The notes under the pieces were generated by a model that saw only the letters and a program-made list of their open reading frames with translations, made no database searches and was not told where the DNA came from. Source: Ovis canadensis (Eukaryota; Chordata; Mammalia; Artiodactyla; Bovidae). Taken from it: a stretch of 64,000 bases of DNA. This document shows positions 21,895 to 32,993 of this stretch, in pieces (the stretch's first letter is position 1; every line of letters begins with the position of its first letter). The stretch is from contig NC_091246.1 of NCBI RefSeq assembly GCF_042477335.2, forward strand, positions 106,731,001-106,795,000, given 5' to 3'. Position numbers and translations under genes: made by a program.

Positions 21895-24357
21895 TTTTTC
21901 TTTTTTAAATTTAAATGTATTTATTTTAATTGGAAGCTAATTAATTTACAATATTGTATTGGCTTTGCAATACATCAGCATGAATCTGCCACGGGTGTAC
22001 ACGTGTTCCCCATCCAGAAACCCCCTCCCACCTACCTCCCCATACCATCCCTCTGGGTCATCCCAGTCCACCAGCCCCAGGCGTCATGTATCCTGCATTG
22101 AACCTGGACAGGCGATTTGTTTCGTATATGATATTATACATGCCATTCAATGCCATTCTACCAAATTATCCCACCCTTGTCCTCTCCCACAGAGTCCAAA
22201 AGAGTCTGTTCTATACATCTGTGTATCTTTTGCTGTCTCACATACAGGGTTATCGTTACCATCTTTCTAAATTCCATATATATGTATTAGTATACTGTAT
22301 TGGTGTTTTTCTTTCTGGCTTACTTCACTCTGTACAATAGACTCCAGTTTCATCCACCTCATTAGAACTGATTCAGATGTATTCTTTTTAATAGCTGAGT
22401 AATACTCCATTGTGTATATGTACCACAGCTTTCTTATCCATTCATCTGCTGATGGACATCTAGGTTGCTTCCATGTCCTGGCTATTATAAACAGTGCGGC
22501 AATGAACATTGGGGTACATGTGTCTCTTTGAATTCTGGTTTCCTTGGTGTGTATGCCCAGCTGGGGGATTACTGGGTCATAAGGCAGTTCTATTTGTAGT
22601 CTTTTTTAAGGAATCTCCACACTCTTCTCCATAGTGGCTGTACTAGTTTGCATTTCACCAACAGTGTAAAAGGGTTCCCTTTTCTCCACACCCTCTCCAG
22701 CATTTATTGCTTGTAGAATTTTGGATCGCAGCCATTCTGACTGGAGTGAAATGGTACCTTATTGTGGTTTTGATTTGCATTTCTCGGATAATGAGTGATG
22801 TTGAGCATCTTCTCATATGTTTGTTAGCTATCTGAATGTCTTCTTTGGAGAAATGTCTGTTTAGTTCTTTGGCCCATTTTTTGATTGGGTCATTTATTTT
22901 TCTGGAATTGAGCTGCAGCAGTTGCTTGTATATTTTTTAAATCAGTTGTTTGTTAGTTGTTTCATTTGCTATTATTTTCTCCGATTCTGAAGGCTGTGTT
23001 TTTACCTTGCTTATAGTTTCCTTTGTTGTGCAGAAGCTTTTAAGTTTAATTAGATCCCATTTGTTTATTTTTGCTTTTATTTCCAATATTCTGGGAGGTG
23101 GATCATAGAGGATCCTGCTGTGATTTATGTCGGAGGGTGTTTTGCCTATGTTCTCCTCTAGGAGTTTTATAGTTTCTGGTCTTACATTTAGATCTTTAAG
23201 CCATTTTGAGTTTATTTTTGTGTGTGGTGTTAGAAAGTGTTCTAGTTTCATTCTTTTACAAGTGGTTGACCAGTTTTCCCAGCACCACTTGTTAAAGAGA
23301 TTGTCTTTTCTCCATTGTATATTCCTGCCTCCTTTGTCAAAGATAAGGTGTCCATAGGTGCATGGATTTATCTCTGGGCTTTCTGTTTTGTTCCTTTGAT
23401 CTATATTTCTGTCTTTGTGCCAGTACCATACTGTCTTGATGACTGTGGCTTTATAGTAGAGCCTGAAGTCGGGCAGTTGATTCCTCCAGTTCCATTCTTC
23501 TTTCTCAAGATTGCTTTGGCTATTCAAGTTTTTTTGTATTTCAATTCAAATTGTGAAATTATTTGATCTAGCTCTGTGAAAAATACTGTTGGTAGCTTGA
23601 TAGGGATTGCATTGAATCTGTAGATTGCTTTGGGTAGTATACTCATTTTCACTATATTGATTCTTCTGATCCATGAACATGGTATATTTCTCCATCTATT
23701 AGTGTCCTCTTTGATTTCTTTCACCAGTGTTTTATAGTTTTCTATATATAGGTCTTTAGTTTCTTTAGGTAGATATATTCCTAAGTATTTTATTATTTTT
23801 GTTGCAATGGTGAATGGAATTGTTTCCTTAATTTCTCTATTTCCTCATTATTAGTGTATGGGAATGGAAGGGATTTCTGTTTGTTGATTTTATATCCTGC
23901 AACTTTACTATATTCATTGATTTGCTCTAGTAATTTTATGGTGGAGTCTTTAGGGTTTTCTGTGTAGAGGATCATGTCATCTGGAGACAAGGATTGAGAA
24001 GATGCAAGAAAGTTTTAACCAGGACCTAGAAGAAATAAAAAAGAGTGAATATATAATGAATAATGCAATAAATGAGATCAAAAACACTCTGGAGGCAACA
24101 AACAATAGAATAACAGAGGCAGAAGATAGGATTAGTGAAGGAGAAGATAGAATGGTAGAAATAAATGAATCAGAGTGGAAAAAAGAAAAATGAATTAAAA
24201 GAAATGAGGACAATCTCAGAGACCTACAGGAGAATATTAAACACCCCAACATTTGAATCATAGAAGAAAACAAAAAGAAAGACCATGAGAAAATACTTGA
24301 GGAGATAATAGTTGAAAACTTCCTTAAAATGGGGAAGAAAATAATCACCCAAGTCCA
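21895..24357 (-). mobile_element. L1 (ruminant) with 5' inversion, nested in BovB
   Basis: 21895 to about 23988 is antisense L1: T-tract (tail complement), 3' UTR, then ORF2 back to the RT region. The minus-strand frames include 'IYTMEYYSAIKKN' (22267-22509) and an RT motif area '[14 protein letters not shown]' (23793-23990). About 23989-24357 is sense ORF1 with a charged, coiled-coil-like frame (24002-24193). ORF1's remainder and most of ORF2's N-terminus are missing. AGAATTGATGCTTTT is duplicated at 21880-21894 and 24358-24372. Confidence 0.92.
24002..24193 (+). pseudogene. L1 ORF1p coiled-coil fragment
   Basis: 63 codons rich in Glu, Lys, Asn and Ile, with spacing 'NAINEIKNTLEATNNRITEA' typical of the L1 ORF1 heptad region. 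It is the inverted 5' segment of the nested L1 and ends in a stop before the RNA-binding domain. Confidence 0.75.
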
Positions 24358-24779
24358 AGAATTGATGCTTTTGAACTGTGGTGTCAGAGAAAACTCTTGA
24401 GGGTCCCTTGGACTGCAGGGAGATCAAACTAGTCAATCATAAAGGAAGTCAGTCATGAATATTCATTGGAAGGACTGGTGCTGAAGCTAAAGCTCCAATA
24501 CTTTGGCCACCTGATGCAAAGAACTGACTCATTGGAAAAGACCTTGATGCTTGGAAGTACTGAAGGCAGGAGGGGAAGGGGACAACAGAGGATGAGTTGG
24601 TTGTATGGCATCACAGACTCAATGGACATGAGTTTGAGCAAGCTCTGGGAGATGGCAAAGGACAGAAGCCTGAAAAGTTATGGTCCAGGGGGTCACAAAG
24701 AGTAGGACACGACTGAGCAACTGAACAATAACACAAAAACCATTACTAGGTGCTAAAGAGCAGGGACTTTTTTGACAAC

Positions 24780-24796
24780 CAAAAAAAAAAAAAAAA
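24780..24796. repeat. Poly(A) tract
   Basis: An uninterrupted A-run just outside the nested BovB/L1 insertion. No retroelement body could be assigned to it. Confidence 0.8.
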
Positions 24797-24983
24797 CCCT
24801 CAGATAACCAATGGCACATGAGCAACATATACACTTCTGAATTCTTAAATCTTTCCTCCAAAGAAGACTTTGCTTGTGTATTTGAGCATAGTGAGACACA
24901 GGCCAGTTTCGCTAAAACCTTTCATAGTCTCCCTGTCTGGTAAGTCCTCTTACTGGAGAACCTAAAGAATGGGGAAGTGTTTT

Positions 24984-25204
24984 GGTAATCTGTGCCATGA
25001 AGTTTGAAAACCACCAAATATCAAGGAAAATTTTGTGTTCAGTTCCTTTTCTGGTGTAATGTTAAATTGTATAGATTATTAATGCATGTCCACTGAACAT
25101 AAGCCTGGTTTTGTGATATAACTGCTTAGATTTTATTGGTGATATTAGATTAGTGGTTGCATTAAACAATTAAATTTCCATTGTGATTATTAATTGAAAA
25201 AAAA
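24984..25204 (+). pseudogene. 5'-truncated processed retrocopy (mRNA 3' end), source gene unknown
   Basis: A 221-base insert ends in an A-run (25197-25207). ATTAAA, the common variant polyadenylation signal, lies at 25161-25166 and 25169-25174, the second 22 bases before the tail. It is bracketed by a perfect 20-bp duplication, AAAGAATGGGGAAGTGTTTT, at 24964-24983 and 25205-25224. The left site begins CCTAAAG, compatible with an L1-type nick. The body matches none of the SINE, LINE or CHR repeats elsewhere in the window. The features point to L1-mediated copying of a cellular mRNA's 3' UTR. No coding part is retained and I do not recognise the parent. Confidence 0.8.
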
Positions 25205-25349
25205 AAAGAATGGGGAAGTGTTTTCTCCACGGTGCATGGGAGGGTCTAAAAATTGCATAGAAAACCTTCAGTGCAGGAAACTTGCATCTCATTTTCCCCA
25301 TCATACTATGGCACTAGAAAAGACTAATCTGATTACCTTTCTGTGACTA

Positions 25350-25552
25350 GAATGGTTAAATTTCCAAATAAAAACATACAAACCACTAGGTATAAAATAT
25401 GGGTATGTTGTACAATGCAGGGAGTATACCGCCAATACTTTATAACTAATAAATGGAGAACAATCCTGAAAGTTGTGAATCACTATATTGAACACCCGTG
25501 GCTTACATAATATTGTACAGCAAATATGCTTCAATAAAAATAAATAAGAAAT
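25350..25552 (+). mobile_element. Older L1 (L1MA-like) 3' UTR, sense
   Basis: 'AATCACTATATTGAACACCC', then 'TACATAATATTGTACAGCAA' and 'ATATGCTTCAATAAAAATAA' is the closing part of an L1 3' UTR. Confidence 0.7.
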
Positions 25553-25681
25553 TTAAGAAAAGGGCTAGTGTTAAAGAATTTTCTAGGACACTACCTAAAA
25601 ACTCAAAAAGAATAAATAACATTCTAAAGATAAAGCAGCTCAGCCAAGTACCAAGAAAATTTCCTTCCCCAAGATTAAAAA

Positions 25682-25762
25682 CCAGATGTATAAGCCCTAA
25701 CATCCAGCATTATACATAAAAAAACCCAGATGTATAAGCCCTAACATCCACCATTATACATA
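25682..25762. repeat. Tandem duplication, 37-bp unit
   Basis: 25682-25718 and 25726-25762 are the same 37 bases with one difference (G/C), separated by AAAAAAC. No coding sequence is involved. Confidence 0.95.
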
Positions 25763-26152
25763 CACAACATATTTGTTTTTCACTTATCAAGAGTGCTACA
25801 AACTCAAAAACAAGAAACAATTCAATGGAAATGTGACTAAGTGGCTGTCCCAGGAAGTTTCACTGACAGGCATCCTCGTGATTCTATCTTGCTTGGTGGA
25901 TTCTTGTGGTCAGTGTCGTGAAGGAATCTTCTCTTCTCTTGCTGTCCCCACCAGAACCATTCCTCCCAAACCCCTAGACTCTGTCAGTGTAAAACAAGAT
26001 AAATACAGTTGATCTTATTCCCTTGCCCTCAACTCCAACTCATTCTCCAAATGGAATCAAGATAAACTTTTTAAAAAATGCTTAATGAATCTTTTATTTG
26101 GACTATATTCCACTACATAAAATCATAAAGCAATGAAAAAGTATTTCAAATT

Positions 26153-26155
<3 letters not shown>

Positions 26156-26206
<51 letters not shown>
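26156..26206. repeat. (TA)25 microsatellite
   Basis: Uninterrupted TA dinucleotides over 51 bases. Likely length-polymorphic. Confidence 0.97.
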
Positions 26207-26208
<2 letters not shown>

Positions 26209-27028
26209 TCTTTAGTAGACAGCATGGTAAAGAAGGAAATAGCAATTACCCCAAATCTCACCACTAAAAAACTGTCACCATTAAAGCATTGATAGATTTT
26301 CTAACAGTTCTGTTTTCACAAGCAATATACATAATTTTTAATCAAGATTTTGGTGTTGTTGTATTTTGAGTTTAGCATTCCATTCCATTAGGATTTCAGC
26401 TTACTGCTATATCAGAAGATTCTCTAATTTTTCAGCATTTGTTGTCTAATAATCTTTATTCACTATACCATTAACTGAAAAGTAGAGATGAATTTAGCTT
26501 TCAACAGCTAAGGAATTGCTAGTACATCATTGTACATCCTCTCCATCAAACATTTAACCAACATTAAAAATAATTTTCTTAAAGATAAACTTTTAAACAC
26601 TTAAATCTGAGAGCAATCTCTGGTTTTTTAAGCCCATTCAGTGACTTGTTAATGTCCGAGAGTGAAATCTGATGTTCATTTTGTTAGTTACAAGGTTCCT
26701 GGGATCTGGTTCTTGGCTTTTTCTCCAGCCTTACCTTCTGCCATTACTTCAACCCCCACCATCATCACCAAGTGAGGAATTTCTTTTTCTGCTCCCTATA
26801 CCCCCATCACAGATCACCACCAAGTGAGCATTTACAGCTGTGACCTTGACCATTTAACTCTCCTCCCATTTCCTTTGCCTTCCAGGTCTTAATGCCCTCA
26901 GGAAAATGTGATGCCTTGTCAATTACAAGTCACAAGACCAACTCAGCCTCAAATGCCATGTAGATTACAAGGTTCTCCAGTTTAGTAGAGTCAATAAATG
27001 GAATCCCATTTTCAAACTGGAAAACCTG
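26207..27028. other. Unassigned flanking DNA
   Basis: No supported exon or nameable repeat. Confidence 0.4.
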
Positions 27029-27434
27029 CTATGGGATGAACTCTCCTCCCACCAATCATAAATTCATCTGTTGGAACCCTAAACCCTAGGACCTCAAAAT
27101 GTGATTGCATTTAGAGATAGGGCTTTTAAAGGAGGGGTGAAGTTAAAGTAAAGGCCATAATGATGGGGCCCTAATCTAATTATTATCCTATAAGAACCAG
27201 AGATTGGGATACACAGGGTAACACCAGGTAATGCACAGAGAAAGACCATGTCAGGACACAGAGAGAAGGTGGTCCTCTGCAGGCCCAGGAGAGAGGCCTC
27301 AGAAGAAATTACTCCTGCTAACACTTTGATTAATCTTGGACTTCCAGCTTCTAGAGCTGTGAGAAATAAATATCTGTTGTTGAAGCCACAGAGTCTACGG
27401 TGTTTTATTGTGGCAATCTGAGCAGACTCGTACA
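27029..27434 (+). mobile_element. MLT1-type solo LTR (ERVL-MaLR)
   Basis: Landmarks in order: 'AATTCATCTGTTGGAACCCT', 'GGACCTCAAAATGTGATTGC', 'GAAAGACCATGTCAGGACAC', and a 3' end with 'GCTGTGAGAAATAAATATCT' followed by 'CTGAGCAGACTCGTACAC'. Only the LTR is present, with no internal retroviral genes. Heavy divergence marks it as an ancient mammalian insertion. Confidence 0.82.
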
Positions 27435-27624
27435 CTATGAAAAGTTAGAAATATTTAACTTGCATTCTGGAGCTGAAAATCTATCTATATCATCATTAAT
27501 TTTCCATTTTCAACTGTCTTTACCTCTAAATCTAGAAATAAATATGAACATTAAAGAAGAACCTAATAACAAGGATTCATTCATTGGTCAACATGTACAG
27601 GGCAGGCCCTATAATGGGTGCTTC

Positions 27625-27770
27625 ATGAATGCCAATTTATTCTCCACATAACAGCCCAGGACACTTAGGACCACACAGGTTGAGTAACCAGCCCAAGATC
27701 ACACCATAAGCACAAAGTTAGAGATGACATTTGAAAGTGCATCTCTGTGAGAGCTGAGTTTGGTAGGAGC
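27625..27770 (-). mobile_element. MIR SINE, antisense, ancient
   Basis: Contains 'AACAGCCCAGGACACTTAGG' and 'GCCCAAGATCACACCATAAG', the usual reverse-oriented MIR core. Confidence 0.55.
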
Positions 27771-27829
27771 AAAGGCTTGAACCCAGAAGTGTTGCTAAAT
27801 ATCCAAGTCTGATCTTAAATCAGATTATT

Positions 27830-27955
27830 TGTCTTCCATGAGCTCAGTTTCTTCATCTGTAAAATGAGGATAGTGTGATATTTACTTTGCAAGATTGGAG
27901 AAAGGATTAAATGAGATAATATGCAGAAGAATAAGAATGCAGTAGATATTCAAAA
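27830..27955 (+). mobile_element. MIR SINE fragment
   Basis: 'AGTTTCTTCATCTGTAAAAT' and 'AGGATTAAATGAGATAATAT' mark the 3' half of a sense MIR. Confidence 0.6.
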
Positions 27956-28439
27956 GTGGTCAACCCCTCTATTGTAGTTTGTCTCAGAGGCAAAGCCAAG
28001 AAAAGAATCCCTGATGCCAATATCAGCAGAAATTGCCTTGTTTCAGCAAGGCCCTTCAGTTTCAATAAAAAAAAAGCTTATTTCTCTATTGATTTATATG
28101 TGATCATTTATAAATTAAATAGGCTTTTAAATGACTGATCTGCCTCCGTCTAAACTGGGGCCTGTGACAAGGTGCTTTTGGGATGTCTGTGCTCACCTCT
28201 AGAACAGGACAAAGGAAAATCAAGTGAAGACTGGCCCATCTCGACGAGTCAGAGCTGAGCTAACAAAGTCTAGTGGCTGTGTGAAAATATAAAGTGAACA
28301 AGGAAATCTGATTTGAATTACAGTCTATTTGTGTTTTTTAAAGAAATCACTATTCAATCATGGTGACGAGTACTGCTCAGCTATAATACTTTCAAAAAAA
28401 TATGAAGTTTAATTGAAAAAAAAAAAAAGAAGCACCACT

Positions 28440-28624
28440 CAGGAGTCAGCCACACTTAGAGTCAAAGTCACCTCCTTCAATTTTCGAGATAAGTGACCTT
28501 GGCCAAATTCCCTAACCTCCCCAAACTGGTTTTCCTCATCTGTAAAATAACCACAATAATAACTGCCTCATGGTCTGGTTGTAAATAATAAATGCAATTA
28601 TATATGTATAGTGCTTCATGATAA
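28440..28624 (+). mobile_element. MIR SINE, sense
   Basis: 'GACCTTGGCCAAATTCCCTA' followed by 'TTTTCCTCATCTGTAAAATA' and 'GTATAGTGCTTCATG'. The preceding A-run at 28418-28430 is outside it. Confidence 0.8.
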
Positions 28625-28835
28625 TAGCATTTACATAACACTTGCTATGTGTCAGTCATTGGCTTAAGCACTTGACTTACATTTATTCAATTTGGTATAG
28701 TCTTCATAACAATTTTTTGAAATAAGTACTATCATCAGCTTCATTTTACTGAGGAGGAAGCTGAGATTCAGAGAAGTTAAGTCACTTGCCCAAGGTCACA
28801 CAGGAGTAGTTGGTGGAGCTGGATTCCAGAGGCTG
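28625..28835 (-). mobile_element. MIR SINE, antisense
   Basis: 'ACACTTGCTATGTGTCAGTC', 'CATTTTACTGAGGAGGAAGC' and 'CTTGCCCAAGGTCACACAGG' are in reverse MIR order. It lies tail to tail with the MIR at 28440. Confidence 0.85.
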
Positions 28836-28885
28836 TACATTTAGCCTTTATGGAATGCCTGCCTCTGAGTAAATACTTAATACTT

Positions 28886-29399
28886 CAGTTCAGTCGCTCA
28901 GTCATGTCCAACTCTTTGTGACCCCATGGACTGCAGCACGCCAAGCCTCCCTTTCCATCACCAACTCCCAGAGTTTACTCAAATTCATGTCCATTGAGTT
29001 GGTGATGCCATCCAACCATCTCAGCTTCTGTTGTCCCCTTCTCCTCCCGCCTTCAATCTTTCCCAGAATCAGGGTCTTTTTTCCAATGAGTCAGTTCTTC
29101 GCATCATGTGGCCAAAGTATTGGAGTTTCAGCTTCAGCATCAGTCCTTCCAATGAATATTCAGGACTGATCTCCTTTAGGATGGACTGGTTGCCTCTCCT
29201 TGCAGTCCAATGGACTCTCAAGAGTCTTCTCCAACACCACAGTTCAAAAGCATCAATTCTTCAGCACTCTGTTTTCTTTATAGTCCAACTCTCACATCCA
29301 TACATGTCTACTAGAAAAACCATAGCTTTGACTAGATGGACCTTTGTTGGCAAAGCAATGTCTCTGTTTTTTAATATGCTCTCTAGGTTGGTCATAACC
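28886..29399 (-). mobile_element. BovB 3' end, antisense, with target duplication
   Basis: From 'CAGTTCAGTCGCTCAGTCAT' to 'CTAGGTTGGTCATAAC'. TAATACTT at 28878-28885 and 29400-29407 frames it. Confidence 0.92.
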
Positions 29400-29407
29400 T
29401 AATACTT

Positions 29408-29912
29408 ACAATTGCATTAAAGAAAAACTAATCCTTTTTGACTCTTAATTTTTGTTTTTTATTTTAAGAGGACTTTGTACAACAAACTAAAGCATAACCT
29501 ATCAGTAGGAATGCTTTCAAAAATCATATGAATATGGTTTGTTTCGGATTTAGCCTAGTTTTAACTAAGAGTTATGTTTTCAATTACATAAATTACATTG
29601 ATGATAGAATCACAGTAAGTTAATGTAAACGAAATTAATGTTAGGAGCACAGAAGATGAGAAATGTTTATCAAAAAGTCATAGAGGAATAGAGGATTTGT
29701 TTACTGAATAAAGAGTACCTTTTTATGATTTTCAAATATACTGTACATAATATCCTATAGATAGTTTTAAGTGAAAATATACCTTTCATATAAAATATAA
29801 TATGATCTCAAAACATTCTTGTCCAAAGATATAACACCTATGCATTTTTTTTCCAATCTTATGTTTAAGTTGTGTAAAAATGTAATCACAGTATATAGGA
29901 ATTTTCACCATC
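29408..29912. other. Unassigned spacer
   Basis: AT-rich, no gene or nameable repeat seen. Confidence 0.4.
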
Positions 29913-29923
29913 TAATTCAAATT

Positions 29924-30140
29924 CAGGGACTTCCCTGGTGGCTCAGAGGTTAAAGCGTCTGCCTGGAATGCGGGAGACCCAGGTTTGATCCCTGGGTTGG
30001 GAAGATCCCCTGGAGAAGGAAATGGCAACCCACCTCCAGTACCCTTGCCTGGAGAATCCCATGGAGGGAGGAGCCTGGTAGGCTACAGTCCATGGGGTTG
30101 CAAAGAGTCGGACACAACTGAGCGACTTCCCTTCACTTAA
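29924..30140 (+). mobile_element. Bov-tA SINE with 11-bp target-site duplication
   Basis: Complete sense copy ('GGGACTTCCCTGGTGGCTCA' to 'ACTGAGCGACTTCCCTTCAC'). TAATTCAAATT occurs exactly at 29913-29923 and 30141-30151. Confidence 0.94.
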
Positions 30141-30223
30141 TAATTCAAATTTTCTGTCTTTTCTTGAACACATATCTTACATTTATCTCACATATCATAC
30201 TTATTATTTTTCTTCATTCAATC

Positions 30224-30427
30224 CTGCTGGCTCAAATGGTAAAGAATCTGCCTGCAGTGCAAGATATCTGGATTCAATCCCTGAGTACAGAAGATTCCTT
30301 TTGAGAAGGGAAAGGAATGGCTATCTACTCTAGTATACTTGCATGGAGAACTCCACGGACAGAGGAACCTGGCAGGCTTCAGTCCACGGGGTCCAAAGAA
30401 TCAGACATGACTAAGCGACTAACACTA
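30224..30427 (+). mobile_element. Bov-tA SINE, diverged
   Basis: 'GCTGGCTCAAATGGTAAAGA' to 'ACTAAGCGACTAACACTAAA'. More substitutions than its neighbour at 29924. Confidence 0.87.
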
Positions 30428-30837
30428 AACTACTAACATTTACTAAGTACTCACTTTGGGTCATCCTGCCCTGAATGCTCAGGACACAGCTGTCCTTGGA
30501 GACACTCAGAGACAGGAAGGTAATTATAATAAGGCGAGTGGTGTTTCCACTGTAGTTCTTCAGCTCAGTAGGAAGACGAGTGAAGAAGGTAGGAGAGGAC
30601 TGTGCTCGGGTAAGCAGATACTGTACTGGTATGCCAAAGCCTGAGCCTGGGCAGTGAGGTCAGTTTTAATGGATGCAGCTTCCCAGGCTGCAAAGCGGAG
30701 CTACAAGAAAGATAAGGGATGTGGAATGCCTCCCATGCCATGCCAAGGATTGAGATAATTTAAGGGTTTTAAACATAAGAATGTCTAAACATAATCGGAT
30801 TTGTGTTTTAGGATTTTTATTGGAAGGAGTGTGGAAA

Positions 30838-31066
30838 CTAAATTTTTTTTTAATTGGAGGATAATTGCTTTACAGTGTTGTATTAGTTTCTTCTGTGCAA
30901 CAATGTGAATCAGCTATATGTGTACATATATCTCCTCCCTTCTGAACCTCCCTCCCACTCCACTCCCCATCCCACCTCTCTAGGTCACTGCAGAGCACTG
31001 AGTTGAGCTCCCTGGGCTATACAGCAGGGATAGTTTTACACATGGCAGTGTATATATGTCAATGCT
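30838..31066 (-). mobile_element. L1 3' UTR, antisense
   Basis: 'TTAATTGGAGGATAATTGCT', 'TGTTGTATTAGTTTCTTCTG' and 'TGAGCTCCCTGGGCTATACA' are antisense L1 3' UTR marks. 5'-truncated near 31066. Confidence 0.8.
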
Positions 31067-31339
31067 ATCTGGAGGCAAAGAAATAATTCGGGAGTCTAAC
31101 TGCTTTTTGTATCAGAAGAGAAAGTATAAAGGGTCTGAACAAAGACAGTCACCATGGAAACCAAGGGGAAGGAAAGGGGTGGGGGTTACCAACTGTGCTC
31201 GAACTCGCAGTCTTTCCTTTCTACGAATAAAACTATTTCTCACATTTTTCTCCATCTCATGTGAAGTAAAATTGTTATCAATTTATGCCAGACCTAATTT
31301 CATTGTCCCTAAAGTCTGATAGGAACTGCTACTTACCAA

Positions 31340-31430
31340 TAAGGGCTCTGAAAACACAGAGCTGAAGCAACTAGCTCAAGGTCACACAATCAGGGCAGGA
31401 GCAGAGAGACAAGACCCAAACCTCTGAATC
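31340..31430 (-). mobile_element. MIR-like fragment
   Basis: 'CTAGCTCAAGGTCACACAAT' with surrounding purine-rich bases is a reverse MIR core remnant. Confidence 0.5.
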
Positions 31431-31442
31431 TGCAGCTGATGT

Positions 31443-31476
31443 ACCCCACCCCCACCCACGCACCCACCCACCCCCT
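31443..31476. repeat. C-rich (CCCA)n tract
   Basis: Repeated CCCC/CCCA blocks. The opposite strand has enough G-runs of three or more to form a quadruplex. Confidence 0.8.
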
Positions 31477-31709
31477 TTCTGCTTCTATTCCCCTGTTTTT
31501 CACTCGCACTGACTGGCTTTTAACCTGAATCCATCCCTGTCCTTTCGTAAAAGAATAACTCATCTGTTTGCTAGTCTTTTCAACTACCGTGCAATCTCTT
31601 GCTTTCCATGTCATGTTAGTCTTAAACCTCTGCAATGTTCACCTTGTCATCATTTTTTTCCTTAAATTTCAGCATTTGGTTTCCGTGCCATCTAAATGTA
31701 CTGACGCCA

Positions 31710-31858
31710 GGACTTCCCTGGGGGTCCAGTGGTTAAGACTTTGTGTTCCCACTGCAGGGGCATGGGTTTGATCCGTGGTCAAGGAACTAAAATCCCACAA
31801 GCCACAGGATGTGGCCAAAATATAAGTAAACATAAACATTGATTTAAAAAAAAAAAAA
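31710..31858 (+). mobile_element. CHR-type SINE with A-tail
   Basis: 'GGACTTCCCTGGGGGTCCAG' to 'CCACAGGATGTGGCCAAAAT', then an A-run. AAATGTACTGACGCCA (31694-31709) and AAATATACTGACACCA (31891-31906) match 14 of 16 and may be the target duplication. Confidence 0.88.
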
Positions 31859-31906
31859 GCCATGATGAACAAAAATCAAATTTAAAAAGCAAATATACTG
31901 ACACCA

Positions 31907-32993
31907 ATTATTGTCTGGAAAATTTTAAAGTATTTCTTCATCCTTCTTTCCCTGTGCTTATCAGAGTGCTTTGCATTAGTAATAACTCCTTTATTCCCTG
32001 AAACTCTTTTCCCATATGCTTTTGAACATGTCCCTGTGTCACTCCAGAGGCTCCCTCTCTGGCTCTTATGTTAGTTCTTTCCTGATAAAGAAAAACATTT
32101 CCTTTCTGCTATGTTCTGTACGTGCTTTAGAGGTTTGGGTTTTCCTTTGCTTCCTTTTAATTTTTTTTTTAATTCTCTGCTGTTCTCTTTCAATATAAAG
32201 ACCTCTGTTTCAGTGGTGTGCTGACAACATATATTTCACACAACCTCCCCATACGTGCCTGCGTGCCAGTTACCTCATCTGCTGCCTCTTGGGAGCAACA
32301 AAGAAGTACACAAAGGATTCATCCCCTGTTGTGTAAGCTTTCTTCCCGACCTCTGTCTCCCCAAGTACTTGGATTTCTTTGATCATGAAAATAAATGCCA
32401 GGCAGGTATTCAGTTTACAGAACTAGAACTGAAGCCTGCAGATGATAACAGGAAAGAGAGAAAGACAAAGTCAGCGGAATACCCCCAACTGAATGCATCT
32501 TAGTGCAACAGCTCAAGCTCAAGTTCCTGGAGGACCAGGAACCTCTGTCCCATACTTAACTGGAAGCCTCCAGAACTAGTATGACTCAACCAGCAAACAT
32601 TCCATTGAACCTGCGCCTCACCAGGCTGACAGCGAGGCTGGAAGCCCAGTGCAGTCAGTGATGACAGTTCTTGCTAGGCACTCTCAGAGTGACCCAGAAT
32701 TGACACTGATCTGAAACCCGGGTGTCAACAAGACTGCTAAAAGTTCCAGCCTTGAAAGACAGGATCCATGGGTTTCTGTTCAGAGCACAGTGCACTTTAA
32801 AGCACAATTCAGTAAGAAAAAAAAAAAAAAAGAAACCTAAAAACGGTGTTAGTCACCTCTGCTCCCTCCATCCCCACTTCGATGTCCATGAGATAAGAAT
32901 TAAAAACTTAGATCAAGACAAAAGGGCAGCCCCTAAAATCGTGCTTTACTGTTTTTGTTTTTTGTTTTGTTTTTTCTTTTTCTATTATTTGGA
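31907..32993. other. Unassigned sequence upstream of HPGD
   Basis: No supported exon. An A-run lies at about 32817-32832, and a T-rich stretch near 32950-32985 leads into the G-rich tract. Confidence 0.4.

Larger units (their letters stand above)
21865..24738 (+). mobile_element. BovB 3' end split by a nested L1
   Basis: BovB pieces at 21865-21894 and 24373-24738, both sense, become one continuous 3' end when 21895-24372 is removed. The whole is flanked by ACCATTACTAG at 21854-21864 and 24739-24749, an exact 11-bp target duplication, so outer boundaries are known to the base. Confidence 0.9.
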
